Below, one piece after another: positions 47,225 through 55,133 of a stretch of DNA of 55,621 bases (its first letter is position 1; each line of letters begins with the position of its first letter). Source of the stretch: Paracidovorax konjaci (lineage in GTDB: Bacteria; Pseudomonadota; Gammaproteobacteria; Burkholderiales; Burkholderiaceae_C). The stretch covers positions 1 through 55,621 of the forward strand of contig NZ_FOMQ01000021.1 in assembly GCF_900112675.1 (NCBI RefSeq), written 5' to 3'. The notes beneath the pieces are model-generated. The model did no database searches. It was not told where the DNA came from and saw only the letters and a program-made list of their open reading frames with translations. A program made the position numbers and the translations under genes.

Positions 47225-47983
47225 ATGGAACCATCGGACGGCTCGGGCGACGGCGGCATTCTGCGGGTCGCCACGTACAACATCCACAAGGGCGTGCAGG
47301 GCCTGGGGCCGGCGCGCCGGCTGGAGATCCACAACCTCGGCCATGCGGTCGAGCAGCTCGATGCCGACATCGTCTGCCTGCAGGAAGTGCGCAAGCTGCA
47401 CCACCGCGGTGCGCAGCACTTCGCGCGCTGGCCCGAGATGCCGCAGGCGGATTTCCTCGCGCCCGAGGGCTATGCGGCGGTCTACCGCACCAACGCCGTC
47501 ACGCGCCAGGGCGAGCACGGCAACGCGCTGCTGACGCGCTGGCCCGTGATCGGCCACCAGCACGAGGACATCTCCGACCACCGGTTCGAGCAGCGCGGCC
47601 TGCTGCACGTCGAGATCGACGTGCAGGACCGGCGCGTGCATGCCATCGTGGTGCACCTGGGGCTGATCGCCGGCAGCCGCGTGCGGCAGGTGGCGCAACT
47701 GCAGCGCTTCATCGCGCGCGAGGTGCCGCCCGGCGCCCCGCTCGTGGTGGCGGGCGATTTCAACGACTGGGGCCAGCAGATCAAGCGCGCGCTGGCGGCG
47801 TTCGGCCTGCGCGAATACGACGAGGCGCCGCGCGCCTTCACCTACCCGGCCCGGCTGCCCATGGTCCAGCTCGACCACGTGTACGTGCGCGGCATGGAGC
47901 CGGTGGGGCTGCACGTGCCGCGCGGGCGCATCTGGTGGCGCATGTCCGACCACCTGCCGCTGATCGCCGAGTTCCGGCTGTGA
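47225..47983 (+). CDS. Endonuclease/exonuclease/phosphatase-family hydrolase
   Basis: A 252-residue EEP-superfamily enzyme with the catalytic set: TYNIHKG near 17-23, metal ligand Glu in VCLQEVRKL, VVHLGL, GDFNDW (about 176-181) and the C-terminal SDHLPLIAEF. It has no signal peptide. Family members hydrolyse phosphodiesters or inositol phosphates. The substrate is unknown here. A CACAAT box ends six bases before the ATG with no ribosome binding site. The stop overlaps the clsB start (GTGA), so it likely acts in lipid metabolism with ClsB. Confidence 0.88.
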   Translation: MEPSDGSGDGGILRVATYNIHKGVQGLGPARRLEIHNLGHAVEQLDADIVCLQEVRKLHHRGAQHFARWPEMPQADFLAPEGYAAVYRTNAVTRQGEHGNALLTRWPVIGHQHEDISDHRFEQRGLLHVEIDVQDRRVHAIVVHLGLIAGSRVRQVAQLQRFIAREVPPGAPLVVAGDFNDWGQQIKRALAAFGLREYDEAPRAFTYPARLPMVQLDHVYVRGMEPVGLHVPRGRIWWRMSDHLPLIAEFRL

Positions 47984-49305
47984 ACCGGCCGGCCGCCCGA
48001 TCCGAAGCCGCGCCCCCGGGCCGGCCGCCCCGGCGGTTCGCGCTGCCCGGGCGTCGCGCTGTGGCGCCCCCGCCGCTGGCCGGCGGGCACCGCCTGGCGC
48101 TGCTGCAGGGCTCGGCCGAACTGTTCGCCGCCCTGATCGCGGACATGGATGCGGCCCTGTCGGACATCCAGTTCGAGACCTACATCTTCGACTGCACCGG
48201 CTCCGGCGCCGACATCGCCGAGGCGCTGATCCGCGCGGCCCGGCGCGGCGTGCGCGTGCACCTCGTCGTGGACGGCGTGGGCACCGGCCGCCTGTGCCCG
48301 CCCTGGCCCGAACGGTTCGAGGAAGCCGGCGTGCGCATGCAGGTGTATTCGCCGCTGGGGCCGCTCGGCCTGCTGTTCCCGAAGCGCTGGCGGCGGCTGC
48401 ACCGCAAGCTCTGCGTGGTGGACGGCTGCGTGCTCTATTGCGGCGGCATCAACGTGCTGGACGACCTGCACGACCCCAACCACGGCGTGCTGGAGGCGCC
48501 GCGCTTCGACTTCGCCGTGCGGGCCGAGGGCCGCCTCGTGGAGGAGGCCGGCGAGGCCATGGAGCAGATCTGGTGGCGCCTGCAGGCCGCGCGCGATGCG
48601 CGCCGCCACCGCCTCGCCGACCTGCTGCGCGATCTGCGCGCCGCGGCCCAGGCCCGGCAGGCCGAGCGCTTGGCGCGCGGCGCGGGCGATGCGGCCGGCA
48701 GCAGCCATACGGTGCCCGGCACGCGCGCGGGGCTGCTGCTGCGCGACAACCTGCGCAACCGCAGCCGCATCGAGCGCGCCTACCGCCGCGCCATCGGCAA
48801 CGCGCGCCACGAGATCATCATCGCCAACGCGTATTTCCTGCCCGGCGGCAAGCTGCGGCGAGCGCTGGTCATGGCCGCGCGGCGCGGCGTGCGCGTGCGG
48901 CTGCTGCTGCAGGGGCGCTACGAATACTTCATGCAGTACCACGCGGCGCGTCCCGTCTATGGCGCGCTGCTGGCCGCGGGGGTGGAGATCCACGAATACG
49001 CGCCCAGCTTCCTGCATGCCAAGGTGGCGGTGATCGATGCGCACGGCGAGCACCCGTGGGCCACGGTGGGCTCGTCCAACCTCGATCCGCTGTCGATGCT
49101 GCTGGCGCGCGAGGCCAATGTGGTGGTGGAGGATGCCGCCTTCGCCGCCGACCTGCGGGCGCGGCTGGTCGATGCGATGGAGCACGCCGGCCGCGTGCTG
49201 GACCCCCGGGCCTACGGTGCGCGCCCCTGGGGCCAGCGGCTGCGCGACCGCGTCGCCTTCGCCCTCATGCGCATGGCGCTCTGGGTCACCGGCAACCGCT
49301 ACTGA
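47980..49305 (+). CDS. clsB: Cardiolipin synthase B
   Basis: A 441-residue phospholipase D-superfamily enzyme. Two HKD motifs are present: HRKLCVVD (about 139-146, with GGINVLDD after it) and HAKVAVID (about 345-352, with GSSNLDP after it). There is no N-terminal membrane pair, as in ClsB rather than ClsA. The central basic loop (about 200-245) is Arg/Ala-rich. Start GTG 47980 overlaps the EEP stop. The pairing of an EEP gene with clsB recalls E. coli ybhP-clsB, a known operon that supports the call. It ends 25 bases before the perfect palindrome. Confidence 0.93.
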   Translation: MNRPAARSEAAPPGRPPRRFALPGRRAVAPPPLAGGHRLALLQGSAELFAALIADMDAALSDIQFETYIFDCTGSGADIAEALIRAARRGVRVHLVVDGVGTGRLCPPWPERFEEAGVRMQVYSPLGPLGLLFPKRWRRLHRKLCVVDGCVLYCGGINVLDDLHDPNHGVLEAPRFDFAVRAEGRLVEEAGEAMEQIWWRLQAARDARRHRLADLLRDLRAAAQARQAERLARGAGDAAGSSHTVPGTRAGLLLRDNLRNRSRIERAYRRAIGNARHEIIIANAYFLPGGKLRRALVMAARRGVRVRLLLQGRYEYFMQYHAARPVYGALLAAGVEIHEYAPSFLHAKVAVIDAHGEHPWATVGSSNLDPLSMLLAREANVVVEDAAFAADLRARLVDAMEHAGRVLDPRAYGARPWGQRLRDRVAFALMRMALWVTGNRY

Positions 49306-49330
49306 TGCCGGTTTGGCTGCACTTCCGCAG

Positions 49331-49355
49331 GTTTGCTATTGATTTAATAGCAAAC
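49331..49355. repeat. Dispersed short palindrome, copy 3 (perfect)
   Basis: GTTTGCTATT (49331-49340) and AATAGCAAAC (49346-49355) are perfect 10-bp arms around gattt. It lies between clsB and folE. Three less perfect relatives lie at 14725, 17487 and 29797. Confidence 0.85.
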
Positions 49356-49432
49356 TATTCAATGGATACGGCGGCATGAATGCGAAAACCCTTGTAGAGC
49401 CGGAACCGGGCTTCGCTGGTACCATCGCGCGC

Positions 49433-50161
49433 ATGTTCACACACCTCGCCGACGATCCGAACAGCCCCCCGCCCCCCGAAGGCGGCGCGCCCGTCTCGGT
49501 CAAGATCCGTGAGCGCCTGCTCGCGTCCCGCAAGCGGTTCCACGCCAACGACAACATCTCCGAATTCATCGAGCCCGGCGAGCTGGAGCGGCTGCTCGAC
49601 GAGGTCGAGGGCAAGATGCAAGGCGTGCTCGACAGCCTCATCATCGACACGCAGGGCGACCACAACACGCAGGACACCGCCCGCCGCGTGGCCAAGATGT
49701 ACATCAACGAGGTGTTCAAGGGCCGCTACGCCAGGCAGCCCGCCATCACCGAATTCCCCAACGCCGAGCACCTGAACGAGCTCATGATCGTGGGCCCGAT
49801 CACCGTGCGCAGCGCCTGCAGCCACCACTTCTGCCCCGTGATCGGCAAGCTCTGGATCGGCGTGCTGCCCAACGAGCACACCAACGTGATCGGCCTCTCG
49901 AAATACGCGCGCCTGGTCGACTGGGTGATGGGCCGCCCGCAGATCCAGGAAGAGGCCGTGGTGCAGCTGGCCGACCTCATCATGGAGAAGACCCAGCCCG
50001 ACGGCCTGGCCATCGTGATGGAGGCCAGCCACTTCTGCATGTCCTGGCGTGGCGTGCGCGAGATGGACAGCAAAATGCTGAACTCGGTGATGCGCGGCGT
50101 CTTCCTGAAGGACGCGGCGCTGCGCCGGGAATTCCTCTCGCTCATTCCCGGAAGGAACTGA
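49433..50161 (+). CDS. folE: GTP cyclohydrolase I
   Basis: A 242-residue enzyme that makes dihydroneopterin triphosphate from GTP, the first step of folate/pterin synthesis. Zinc ligands Cys129 and His132 lie in SACSHHFCP and Cys202 in FCMSWRGV. DHNTQDTARRVAKMYINEVF and SHHFCPVIGKLWIG are typical. A TACCAT box ends seven bases before ATG 49433 and no ribosome binding site is visible, suggesting a leaderless start. An ATG at 49376 would add 19 residues and is less likely. BLUF follows after one base. Its product is the substrate of NudB, encoded 4 kb upstream. Confidence 0.95.
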   Translation: MFTHLADDPNSPPPPEGGAPVSVKIRERLLASRKRFHANDNISEFIEPGELERLLDEVEGKMQGVLDSLIIDTQGDHNTQDTARRVAKMYINEVFKGRYARQPAITEFPNAEHLNELMIVGPITVRSACSHHFCPVIGKLWIGVLPNEHTNVIGLSKYARLVDWVMGRPQIQEEAVVQLADLIMEKTQPDGLAIVMEASHFCMSWRGVREMDSKMLNSVMRGVFLKDAALRREFLSLIPGRN

Positions 50162-50162
50162 C

Positions 50163-50585
50163 ATGCTCGTACGCCTGCTCTACGCCAGCCGCGCGGTGGA
50201 CACCTCCAACGCGGCCATCGAAGCCATCCTGGCCCAGTCGCGCCAGCACAACTCCGCCTGCGGCATCACCGGCGTGCTCTGCTACGGCGGCGGCGTGTTC
50301 CTGCAGGCCATCGAGGGCGGACGCTCGGCCGTGAGCGCGCTCTACGGCCACATCCAGCGCGACCCGCGCCACAAGGATGTCGAGCTGCTGCACTTCGAGG
50401 AGATCGACGAGCGGCGCTTCAGCGGCTGGACCATGGGGCAGGTGAATCTCGGCAAGATCAACCACTCGATCCTGCTGCGCTATTCCGAGAAGCCCGAGCT
50501 GGACCCGTATTCGGTGTCGGGCCGGGTGTCGTTCGCGCTGCTCGAAGAGCTGATGGCCACGGCCTCGATCATCGGCCGGGCATAG
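50163..50585 (+). CDS. BLUF-domain blue-light sensor (stand-alone)
   Basis: A 140-residue protein consisting of one BLUF domain. The flavin-photocycle residues are present: Tyr7 (LLYAS), Asn30 (RQHNSACGITG), Gln48 (FLQAIEG) and Trp89 (FSGWTMG), with Arg66 near the flavin phosphate as in PixD. Fold elements TGVLCYGGG and VELLHFEEIDERRF fit. It is short-type like PixD/BlrB, with no effector domain, so it must act through a partner. The ATG lies one base after the folE stop, so the two are co-transcribed and probably translationally coupled. Confidence 0.92.
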   Translation: MLVRLLYASRAVDTSNAAIEAILAQSRQHNSACGITGVLCYGGGVFLQAIEGGRSAVSALYGHIQRDPRHKDVELLHFEEIDERRFSGWTMGQVNLGKINHSILLRYSEKPELDPYSVSGRVSFALLEELMATASIIGRA

Positions 50586-50790
50586 CACGCATCCCGCTGG
50601 GCGGCCGCGCCGCTTCCCCCTTTCGCTCTTCTCCCCGCGCTCGCGCGCGGCAAGGGGGCCGGCGCCGGCGGCCGGGCAGGGCCTTCGCCGCGGCGTCTGC
50701 CGGCATGGCCCGCTCCGCGGCCTTCCGGCGGATGCGGCCCCGCCCGTTCCGTCCATCGCACGGCCCTGCGCGCCGAACCCCTCCTGACCC

Positions 50791-51672
50791 GTGTCCCTCA
50801 ACGCCTTCGCCCTCATCATCCTCGCCGGCCTGATCCACGCGGGCTGGAACATCGTGGCCAAGAAGGCCGGGGGCGACGCACGCTTCGCCTTCTTCACCGC
50901 CGCGGTGATGATGGTCCTCTGGGCCCCGCTCGGCGCCTGGCTGGGCTGGGACGTGGTGCCGCAATGGGGCCTGCGCGAATGGGCCTTCGTGGCGGCGAGC
51001 GGCGTGCTGCACGTGGCGTACTACGTGATCCTGCTGCGCGGCTACCGCAAGGCCGACCTGACCGTGGTCTACCCGATCGCGCGCGGCTCGGGGCCGCTGC
51101 TGTCGTCCTTCGTGGCCATCGCCTTCCTGGGCGAACACATCAGCGCGCTGGGGCTGGCGGGCATCGCGGGCGTGGTGGGCGGGGTGTTCCTCATCGCGGG
51201 CGGGCCGGCGCTGCTGCGCGCCTCGCACGATCAGGTCGCGCGGGCGCGGGTGCACAAGGGCATCCTCTACGGGCTGCTCACGGGGGCGTTCATCGCCAGC
51301 TACACGGTCGTGGACGGCTATGCCGTCAAGGCGCTGCTCATGTCGCCCATCCTCATCGACTACATGGGCAACTTCGTGCGCGTGGCGCTGCTCGCGCCGG
51401 TCGTGCTGCGCGACGTGCCCACGGCGCGGCAGCTCTGGCGCGCGCAGTGGCGCTTCGCCGTGGCCGTGGCGGCGGTGAGCCCGGTGGCCTACGTGCTGGT
51501 GCTCTACGCGATGCAGCAGGCGCCGATGTCGCACGTGGCGCCCGCGCGCGAGGTGTCGATGCTGTTCGCGGCCCTCATCGGCGGGCACCTGCTCGGCGAA
51601 GGCGACCGCGCGGCCCGCGTGGCCGGGGCGGTGCTCATCGCGGCCGGCGTGGCCGCGCTGGCGCTGGGCTAG
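50791..51672 (+). CDS. EamA/DMT-family transporter
   Basis: A 293-residue inner-membrane protein with about ten membrane segments in two EamA halves (about 5-135 and 148-290). Features are AGLIHAGWNIVAKKAGGD at the start, VYPIARGSGPLLSSFVAIAF and PVAYVLVLYAMQQAPMSHVA. It starts at GTG 50791. The 205 bases before it are very GC-rich with no visible gene. The substrate (a metabolite or drug) cannot be inferred. The next gene starts 11 bases after its stop. Confidence 0.87.
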   Translation: MSLNAFALIILAGLIHAGWNIVAKKAGGDARFAFFTAAVMMVLWAPLGAWLGWDVVPQWGLREWAFVAASGVLHVAYYVILLRGYRKADLTVVYPIARGSGPLLSSFVAIAFLGEHISALGLAGIAGVVGGVFLIAGGPALLRASHDQVARARVHKGILYGLLTGAFIASYTVVDGYAVKALLMSPILIDYMGNFVRVALLAPVVLRDVPTARQLWRAQWRFAVAVAAVSPVAYVLVLYAMQQAPMSHVAPAREVSMLFAALIGGHLLGEGDRAARVAGAVLIAAGVAALALG

Positions 51673-51683
51673 GAGCGGCGCGC

Positions 51684-52547
51684 ATGGCCGCCGCCCCACC
51701 ACCACCGACTGGCCCGCAGCTCGTCGGCTGCGATTTCTCCAGCAGCCCCAGCCGGCGCAAGCCCATCGTGCTCGCGCGCGGCCACGAACGTGGGGGCCGC
51801 GTGTCGCTGGCGGGTCTGGAGCGTTTCGAGACGCTGGATTCCTTCGGCCGCTGGCTGGCCGCGCCCGGCGCCTGGGTCGGCGGCTTCGACCTGCCGTTCG
51901 GGCTGCCGCGCGGCCTGCTGGCGGCGCTCGGCTGGCCGATGGAATGGTCGGCCAGCATGGCGCACTACCGCGGCTTGGCCCGCCCGCAGATCCGCGATGC
52001 GTTCGCCGCGTTCTGCGCGGCACGCCCCGTGGGGGCCAAGTTCGCGCACCGCGCCACCGACGGGCCGGCCGGGTCGAGCCCGTCGATGAAATGGGTGAAC
52101 CCGCCGGTCGCCTACATGCTGCACGCGGGGGTTCCGCTGCTGATCGATGCCGGCGTGCACCTGCCGGGCCTGCGGGCGGGCGATCCGGCGCGCGTGGCGC
52201 TGGAGGCGTACCCCGGCCTGCTGGCGCGCGAGATCCTGGGCCGCCGCAGCTATAAGAGCGACGACGCTGCCAGGCAGACCGCCGAACGCTTCATCGCGCG
52301 CAAGGACCTCATCGCGGGCCTGGAAGCCGGCGCCACGCGCCTGGGCCTGCGGCTGGCGCTCACCCATGCCCAGCGCGATGCGCTGGCCGGCGATGCGAGC
52401 GGCGACAGCCTCGATGCCGTGCTGTGCCTCGTGCAGGCGGCCTGGGCCGCGCGCTGCCATGCGCAGGGCGACCCGCTCTACGGCCTGCCCGCCGGCCTGG
52501 ATCCGCTCGAAGGCTGGATCGTCACCGCGCCCTTTCCCGCGGCCTGA
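51684..52547 (+). CDS. DUF429 domain protein
   Basis: A 287-residue protein with DUF429 features: GCDFSSSPSRRKPIVL near 14-29 (RNase H-like first strand with an Asp), GGFDLPFGLPRGLL (about 67-80), EAYPGLLAREILGRRSYK, and a C-terminal GDSLDAVLCLVQAAW with a conserved Asp. The family has an RNase H-like fold and is proposed to include nucleases, but its role is not known. It starts with an aggagcg site 11 bases after the EamA gene, so the two are probably co-transcribed. Confidence 0.86.
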   Translation: MAAAPPPPTGPQLVGCDFSSSPSRRKPIVLARGHERGGRVSLAGLERFETLDSFGRWLAAPGAWVGGFDLPFGLPRGLLAALGWPMEWSASMAHYRGLARPQIRDAFAAFCAARPVGAKFAHRATDGPAGSSPSMKWVNPPVAYMLHAGVPLLIDAGVHLPGLRAGDPARVALEAYPGLLAREILGRRSYKSDDAARQTAERFIARKDLIAGLEAGATRLGLRLALTHAQRDALAGDASGDSLDAVLCLVQAAWAARCHAQGDPLYGLPAGLDPLEGWIVTAPFPAA

Positions 52548-52667
52548 GCATCCCCGCCCGGCCCGTGTGCTTCGCCGCCCGGATACCCGCGCTTTGCACC
52601 GGCTTCATAGGCGGATCGCACAATGCCCACCGAACATGCCCATGCCGCCATGGCGAAAGGAGCCTCC

Positions 52668-53612
52668 ATGCCCATCGAAGCGATCGTCGGAGCGAAGAGG
52701 GCGCTGCGCGCCGGTGCGGTGCTGGCAGCGCTGTGCGCAGCGGTGGCCGCGAACGCGGCCGGCGGTGCGGCAGCCGACCGGGCGGAGCGGGCCGCCGAAC
52801 GCGCGGACGGCTTCGGCCCTTCCGGTGCGCCCTGGACGCCGCCCGCGGGCATGCGCTTCCTGCACGACGTGCCCTATGGCGCCGATGCGCGCCAGCGCAT
52901 GGACGTGTACCTGCCGCCGCATCCGCGCGGGGCGCCGGTGGTCTTCATGGTGCACGGCGGCGCCTGGCGCTATGGCGACAAGTCCGGCGCCACGGTGGTG
53001 CGCAACAAGGTGGAGCACTGGGTGCCGCGCGGCGCGGTGCTGGTGTCCATCAACTACCGCATGCTGCCGGACGCCGGGCCGCTGGCCCAGGTGCAGGACG
53101 TGGCCCGGGCGCTGGCCGAAGCGCAGCGCCTCGCGCCGCGCTGGGGTGCGGACCCGGGCCGCTTCGTCACCATGGGCCACTCGGCCGGTGCGCACCTGGT
53201 CGCGCTGCTGGCCGCCTCGCCCGCGCTGCAGCACGCAGCGGGCGCGCAGCCCGTGCGGGCCACGGTGGCGCTCGACAGCGCCGCCATGGACGTGCCGCGC
53301 CTCATGCAGGCGCGCCATCCGCCGCTCTACGACCGCGCGTTCGGCCGGGACCCCGCGCACTGGGCCGATGCCTCGCCCGCCCAGCGCCTGCAGCAGGCGG
53401 CGCCGCCGCTGCTGGCGGTGTGCTCCAGCCGCCGGGCCATCGCCTGCGACCAGGCCTACCGGCTCGCGGCCCAGGCCCAGTCGCTGGGCATGCGCGCCGA
53501 GGTGCTGCCGCAGGACCTGGACCACCGCGGCACGAACGAACAGCTCGGCCTGCCGGGTGGCTACACCGCCGCGGTGGATGCCTTCCTGCAGTCGGTGGGG
53601 GCCGCGCCATGA
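52668..53612 (+). CDS. Secreted alpha/beta hydrolase (carboxylesterase-like)
   Basis: A 314-residue hydrolase with a Sec-type signal (hydrophobic AGAVLAALCAAVAANAA, cleavage near 31). The oxyanion motif is HGGAW (after VVFMV), and the nucleophile is Ser in GHSAGAHL. The likely acid/base pair lies in the C-terminal part, with a candidate His in DLDHRGTNEQ. It resembles BD-FAE/HSL-type carboxylesterases. ATG 52668 has an aaaggag site 5-11 bases before it, whereas the frame to 52623 lacks one. The stop overlaps the next small gene by ATGA. The substrate is unknown. Confidence 0.87.
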   Translation: MPIEAIVGAKRALRAGAVLAALCAAVAANAAGGAAADRAERAAERADGFGPSGAPWTPPAGMRFLHDVPYGADARQRMDVYLPPHPRGAPVVFMVHGGAWRYGDKSGATVVRNKVEHWVPRGAVLVSINYRMLPDAGPLAQVQDVARALAEAQRLAPRWGADPGRFVTMGHSAGAHLVALLAASPALQHAAGAQPVRATVALDSAAMDVPRLMQARHPPLYDRAFGRDPAHWADASPAQRLQQAAPPLLAVCSSRRAIACDQAYRLAAQAQSLGMRAEVLPQDLDHRGTNEQLGLPGGYTAAVDAFLQSVGAAP

Positions 53613-53848
53613 CGCGCGCGGCTGCCCGTGGCCGCCTGCGCGCCGTTCTGCTGGCCGGCGTGGCCGCCCTGCTGGCCCTGGAAACCTGGGCCGCGCCGGC
53701 GCCCTGGTACTACTGGCGCAGCAAGGTGGATGGGCGCCGCGTGTGCGCCCAGGCTTCGCCGGGAGAGGGCTGGGAGCGCGACGGCCCGCCCTACGAGGGC
53801 GCCGGCTGCACCGCGCCGCGCAAGGTGTTCGTGATCCCGATGCGCTGA
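53609..53848 (+). CDS. Small secreted protein, unknown function
   Basis: A 79-residue protein that I do not recognise. A signal peptide covers about 1-28 (LRAVLLAGVAALLALETWA, cleavage near WAA). The mature part, about 50 residues, has APWYYWRSKVDGRRVCAQ and GAGCTAPRKVFVIPMR with two cysteines that could form a disulfide. It is translationally coupled (ATGA) to the secreted hydrolase, suggesting a shared periplasmic task. Coding status is supported by the overlap and the signal peptide. Confidence 0.72.
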   Translation: MTRAAARGRLRAVLLAGVAALLALETWAAPAPWYYWRSKVDGRRVCAQASPGEGWERDGPPYEGAGCTAPRKVFVIPMR

Positions 53849-53860
53849 AGCGCCTCCCGT

Positions 53861-54919
53861 TCAGGCGCTCTCGCGCTCCACGATCGAGAAGCCGATGTCC
53901 ACGCTCGGCTCGGCCACCGCACGGCCTTCGGCGCGGTCGGCGATGAAGCGCGCGGCGGTCTCGCCGATGCGCGTGCCGTCGATGCGCACCGTGGTCAGGC
54001 TGGGCGACTGGGTGGCCGCGAATTCGATGTCGCCGAAGCCCACCACGGCCAGGTCGCCCGGCACGGAGATGCCGCGTGCGCGGGCTTCCGTGAGCACGCC
54101 CAGGGCCAGCATGTCCGAGCTGCAGAACACCGCGTCGATGCGCGGCGTGCGCTCCAGCAGCGCGGCCAGGCCGGTACGCCCTTCGGCATGCGAGGTGGGG
54201 GCCGGGCCCCAGTGCACCGCGGGGGGCGGCAGGCCGCGCTGTCGGGCCGCTTCGGAGAACCCCTGCTGGCGGCGCATGGCGCGGTTGTCGTCACCGCTCA
54301 GCACGGCGAGCTGCCGGTGCCCGCGACCGTGCAGGTAGGCGCACACCGCCTCGCCCAGGCGCTCGTGCGACAGCCCCACCAGCATGTCGATGGGGGTGGG
54401 CGTGGTGTCCCAGGTCTCCACCACGGGAATGCCCGAGGCCAGCAGCAGGCGGCGCCCTTCGGGCGAGTGCATGACGCCCGTGAGCACGATGCCGTCGGGC
54501 CGCCGGCCCACGATGGCGCGCAGCAGCTCGTCTTCGCGCGAGGCCGCGTAGCCGACCTCGCCGAACATCACCTGGAAGCCGCGCGCGTGCAGCGCGTCGG
54601 TGAGCGACTGGATCATTTCCCCGAACAGTTGGCCGCGCGTGGTGGGCACCAGCGCCATCACGAGGTGGCTGCGCGACGAGCGCAAGCCGCCGGCCATGAG
54701 GTTGGGCACGTAGCCCAGCGTGGCCACGGCCTCCTGCACGCGTTCGCGCGTGGCTTCGCTCACCTGCGCGGGCGTCTTCAGCACGCGCGACACCGTAATC
54801 ATCGAGACCCCGGCCCGCTCGGCCACCTCCCGCAGGGTGACGGCTCCGCGGGCGCTGGAGGATGGAACGGGGGCGGGGGGCGTCGGGGGACGCGGGGAAG
54901 CGCTGGCGCGGGAGGGCAT
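53861..54919 (-). CDS. LacI/GalR-family regulator
   Basis: A 352-residue repressor-type protein. After a Pro/Ser-rich tail of about 25 residues, the helix-turn-helix reads VTLREVAERAGVSMITVSRV (about 28-47) with the hinge helix region near 70-80. A periplasmic-binding-like ligand domain follows (GIVLTGVMHSPEGRRLLLA, DAVFCSSDMLALGVL, VVGFGDIEFA). ATG 54919 is chosen over a longer start at 54973. It diverges from kdgD across a perfect palindrome at 54998, so it probably represses kdgD and itself in response to a sugar acid such as glucarate. The exact ligand is inference. Confidence 0.9.
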   Translation of the reverse strand: MPSRASASPRPPTPPAPVPSSSARGAVTLREVAERAGVSMITVSRVLKTPAQVSEATRERVQEAVATLGYVPNLMAGGLRSSRSHLVMALVPTTRGQLFGEMIQSLTDALHARGFQVMFGEVGYAASREDELLRAIVGRRPDGIVLTGVMHSPEGRRLLLASGIPVVETWDTTPTPIDMLVGLSHERLGEAVCAYLHGRGHRQLAVLSGDDNRAMRRQQGFSEAARQRGLPPPAVHWGPAPTSHAEGRTGLAALLERTPRIDAVFCSSDMLALGVLTEARARGISVPGDLAVVGFGDIEFAATQSPSLTTVRIDGTRIGETAARFIADRAEGRAVAEPSVDIGFSIVERESA

Positions 54920-54997
54920 GGGGCCCGAGTCTAGGCGAAGCGCCCCCGGCTCTTCTTTGGATCCCGCATTCAAGGGTTTACCCTCTATTCCATGGCG

Positions 54998-55013
54998 ATG
55001 TTAACGTTAACAT
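54998..55013. promoter_or_regulatory. Operator palindrome for the LacI-type regulator
   Basis: ATGTTAACGTTAACAT is a perfect 16-bp palindrome with a central CG, the pattern of LacI/GntR-type operators. It lies 79 bases before the regulator start and 121 before kdgD, so it can serve both directions. Confidence 0.85.
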
Positions 55014-55133
55014 TCGCCCCATTCCTGGAAATTGGAGTGCTAAAGCCGCGCGGTCCCCGAAGACCTGCGGCGGCGGATCGGCCGGTTTCCTCCCCCGTTC
55101 GTCCTTTCCTTTGCCGGCTTCGTGCCCTCTGCC

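Noticed and set aside
50586-50790. Short frames in the GC-rich gap between the BLUF and EamA genes
   Set aside because: Composition-driven, with no start context or motif. I see no gene there.
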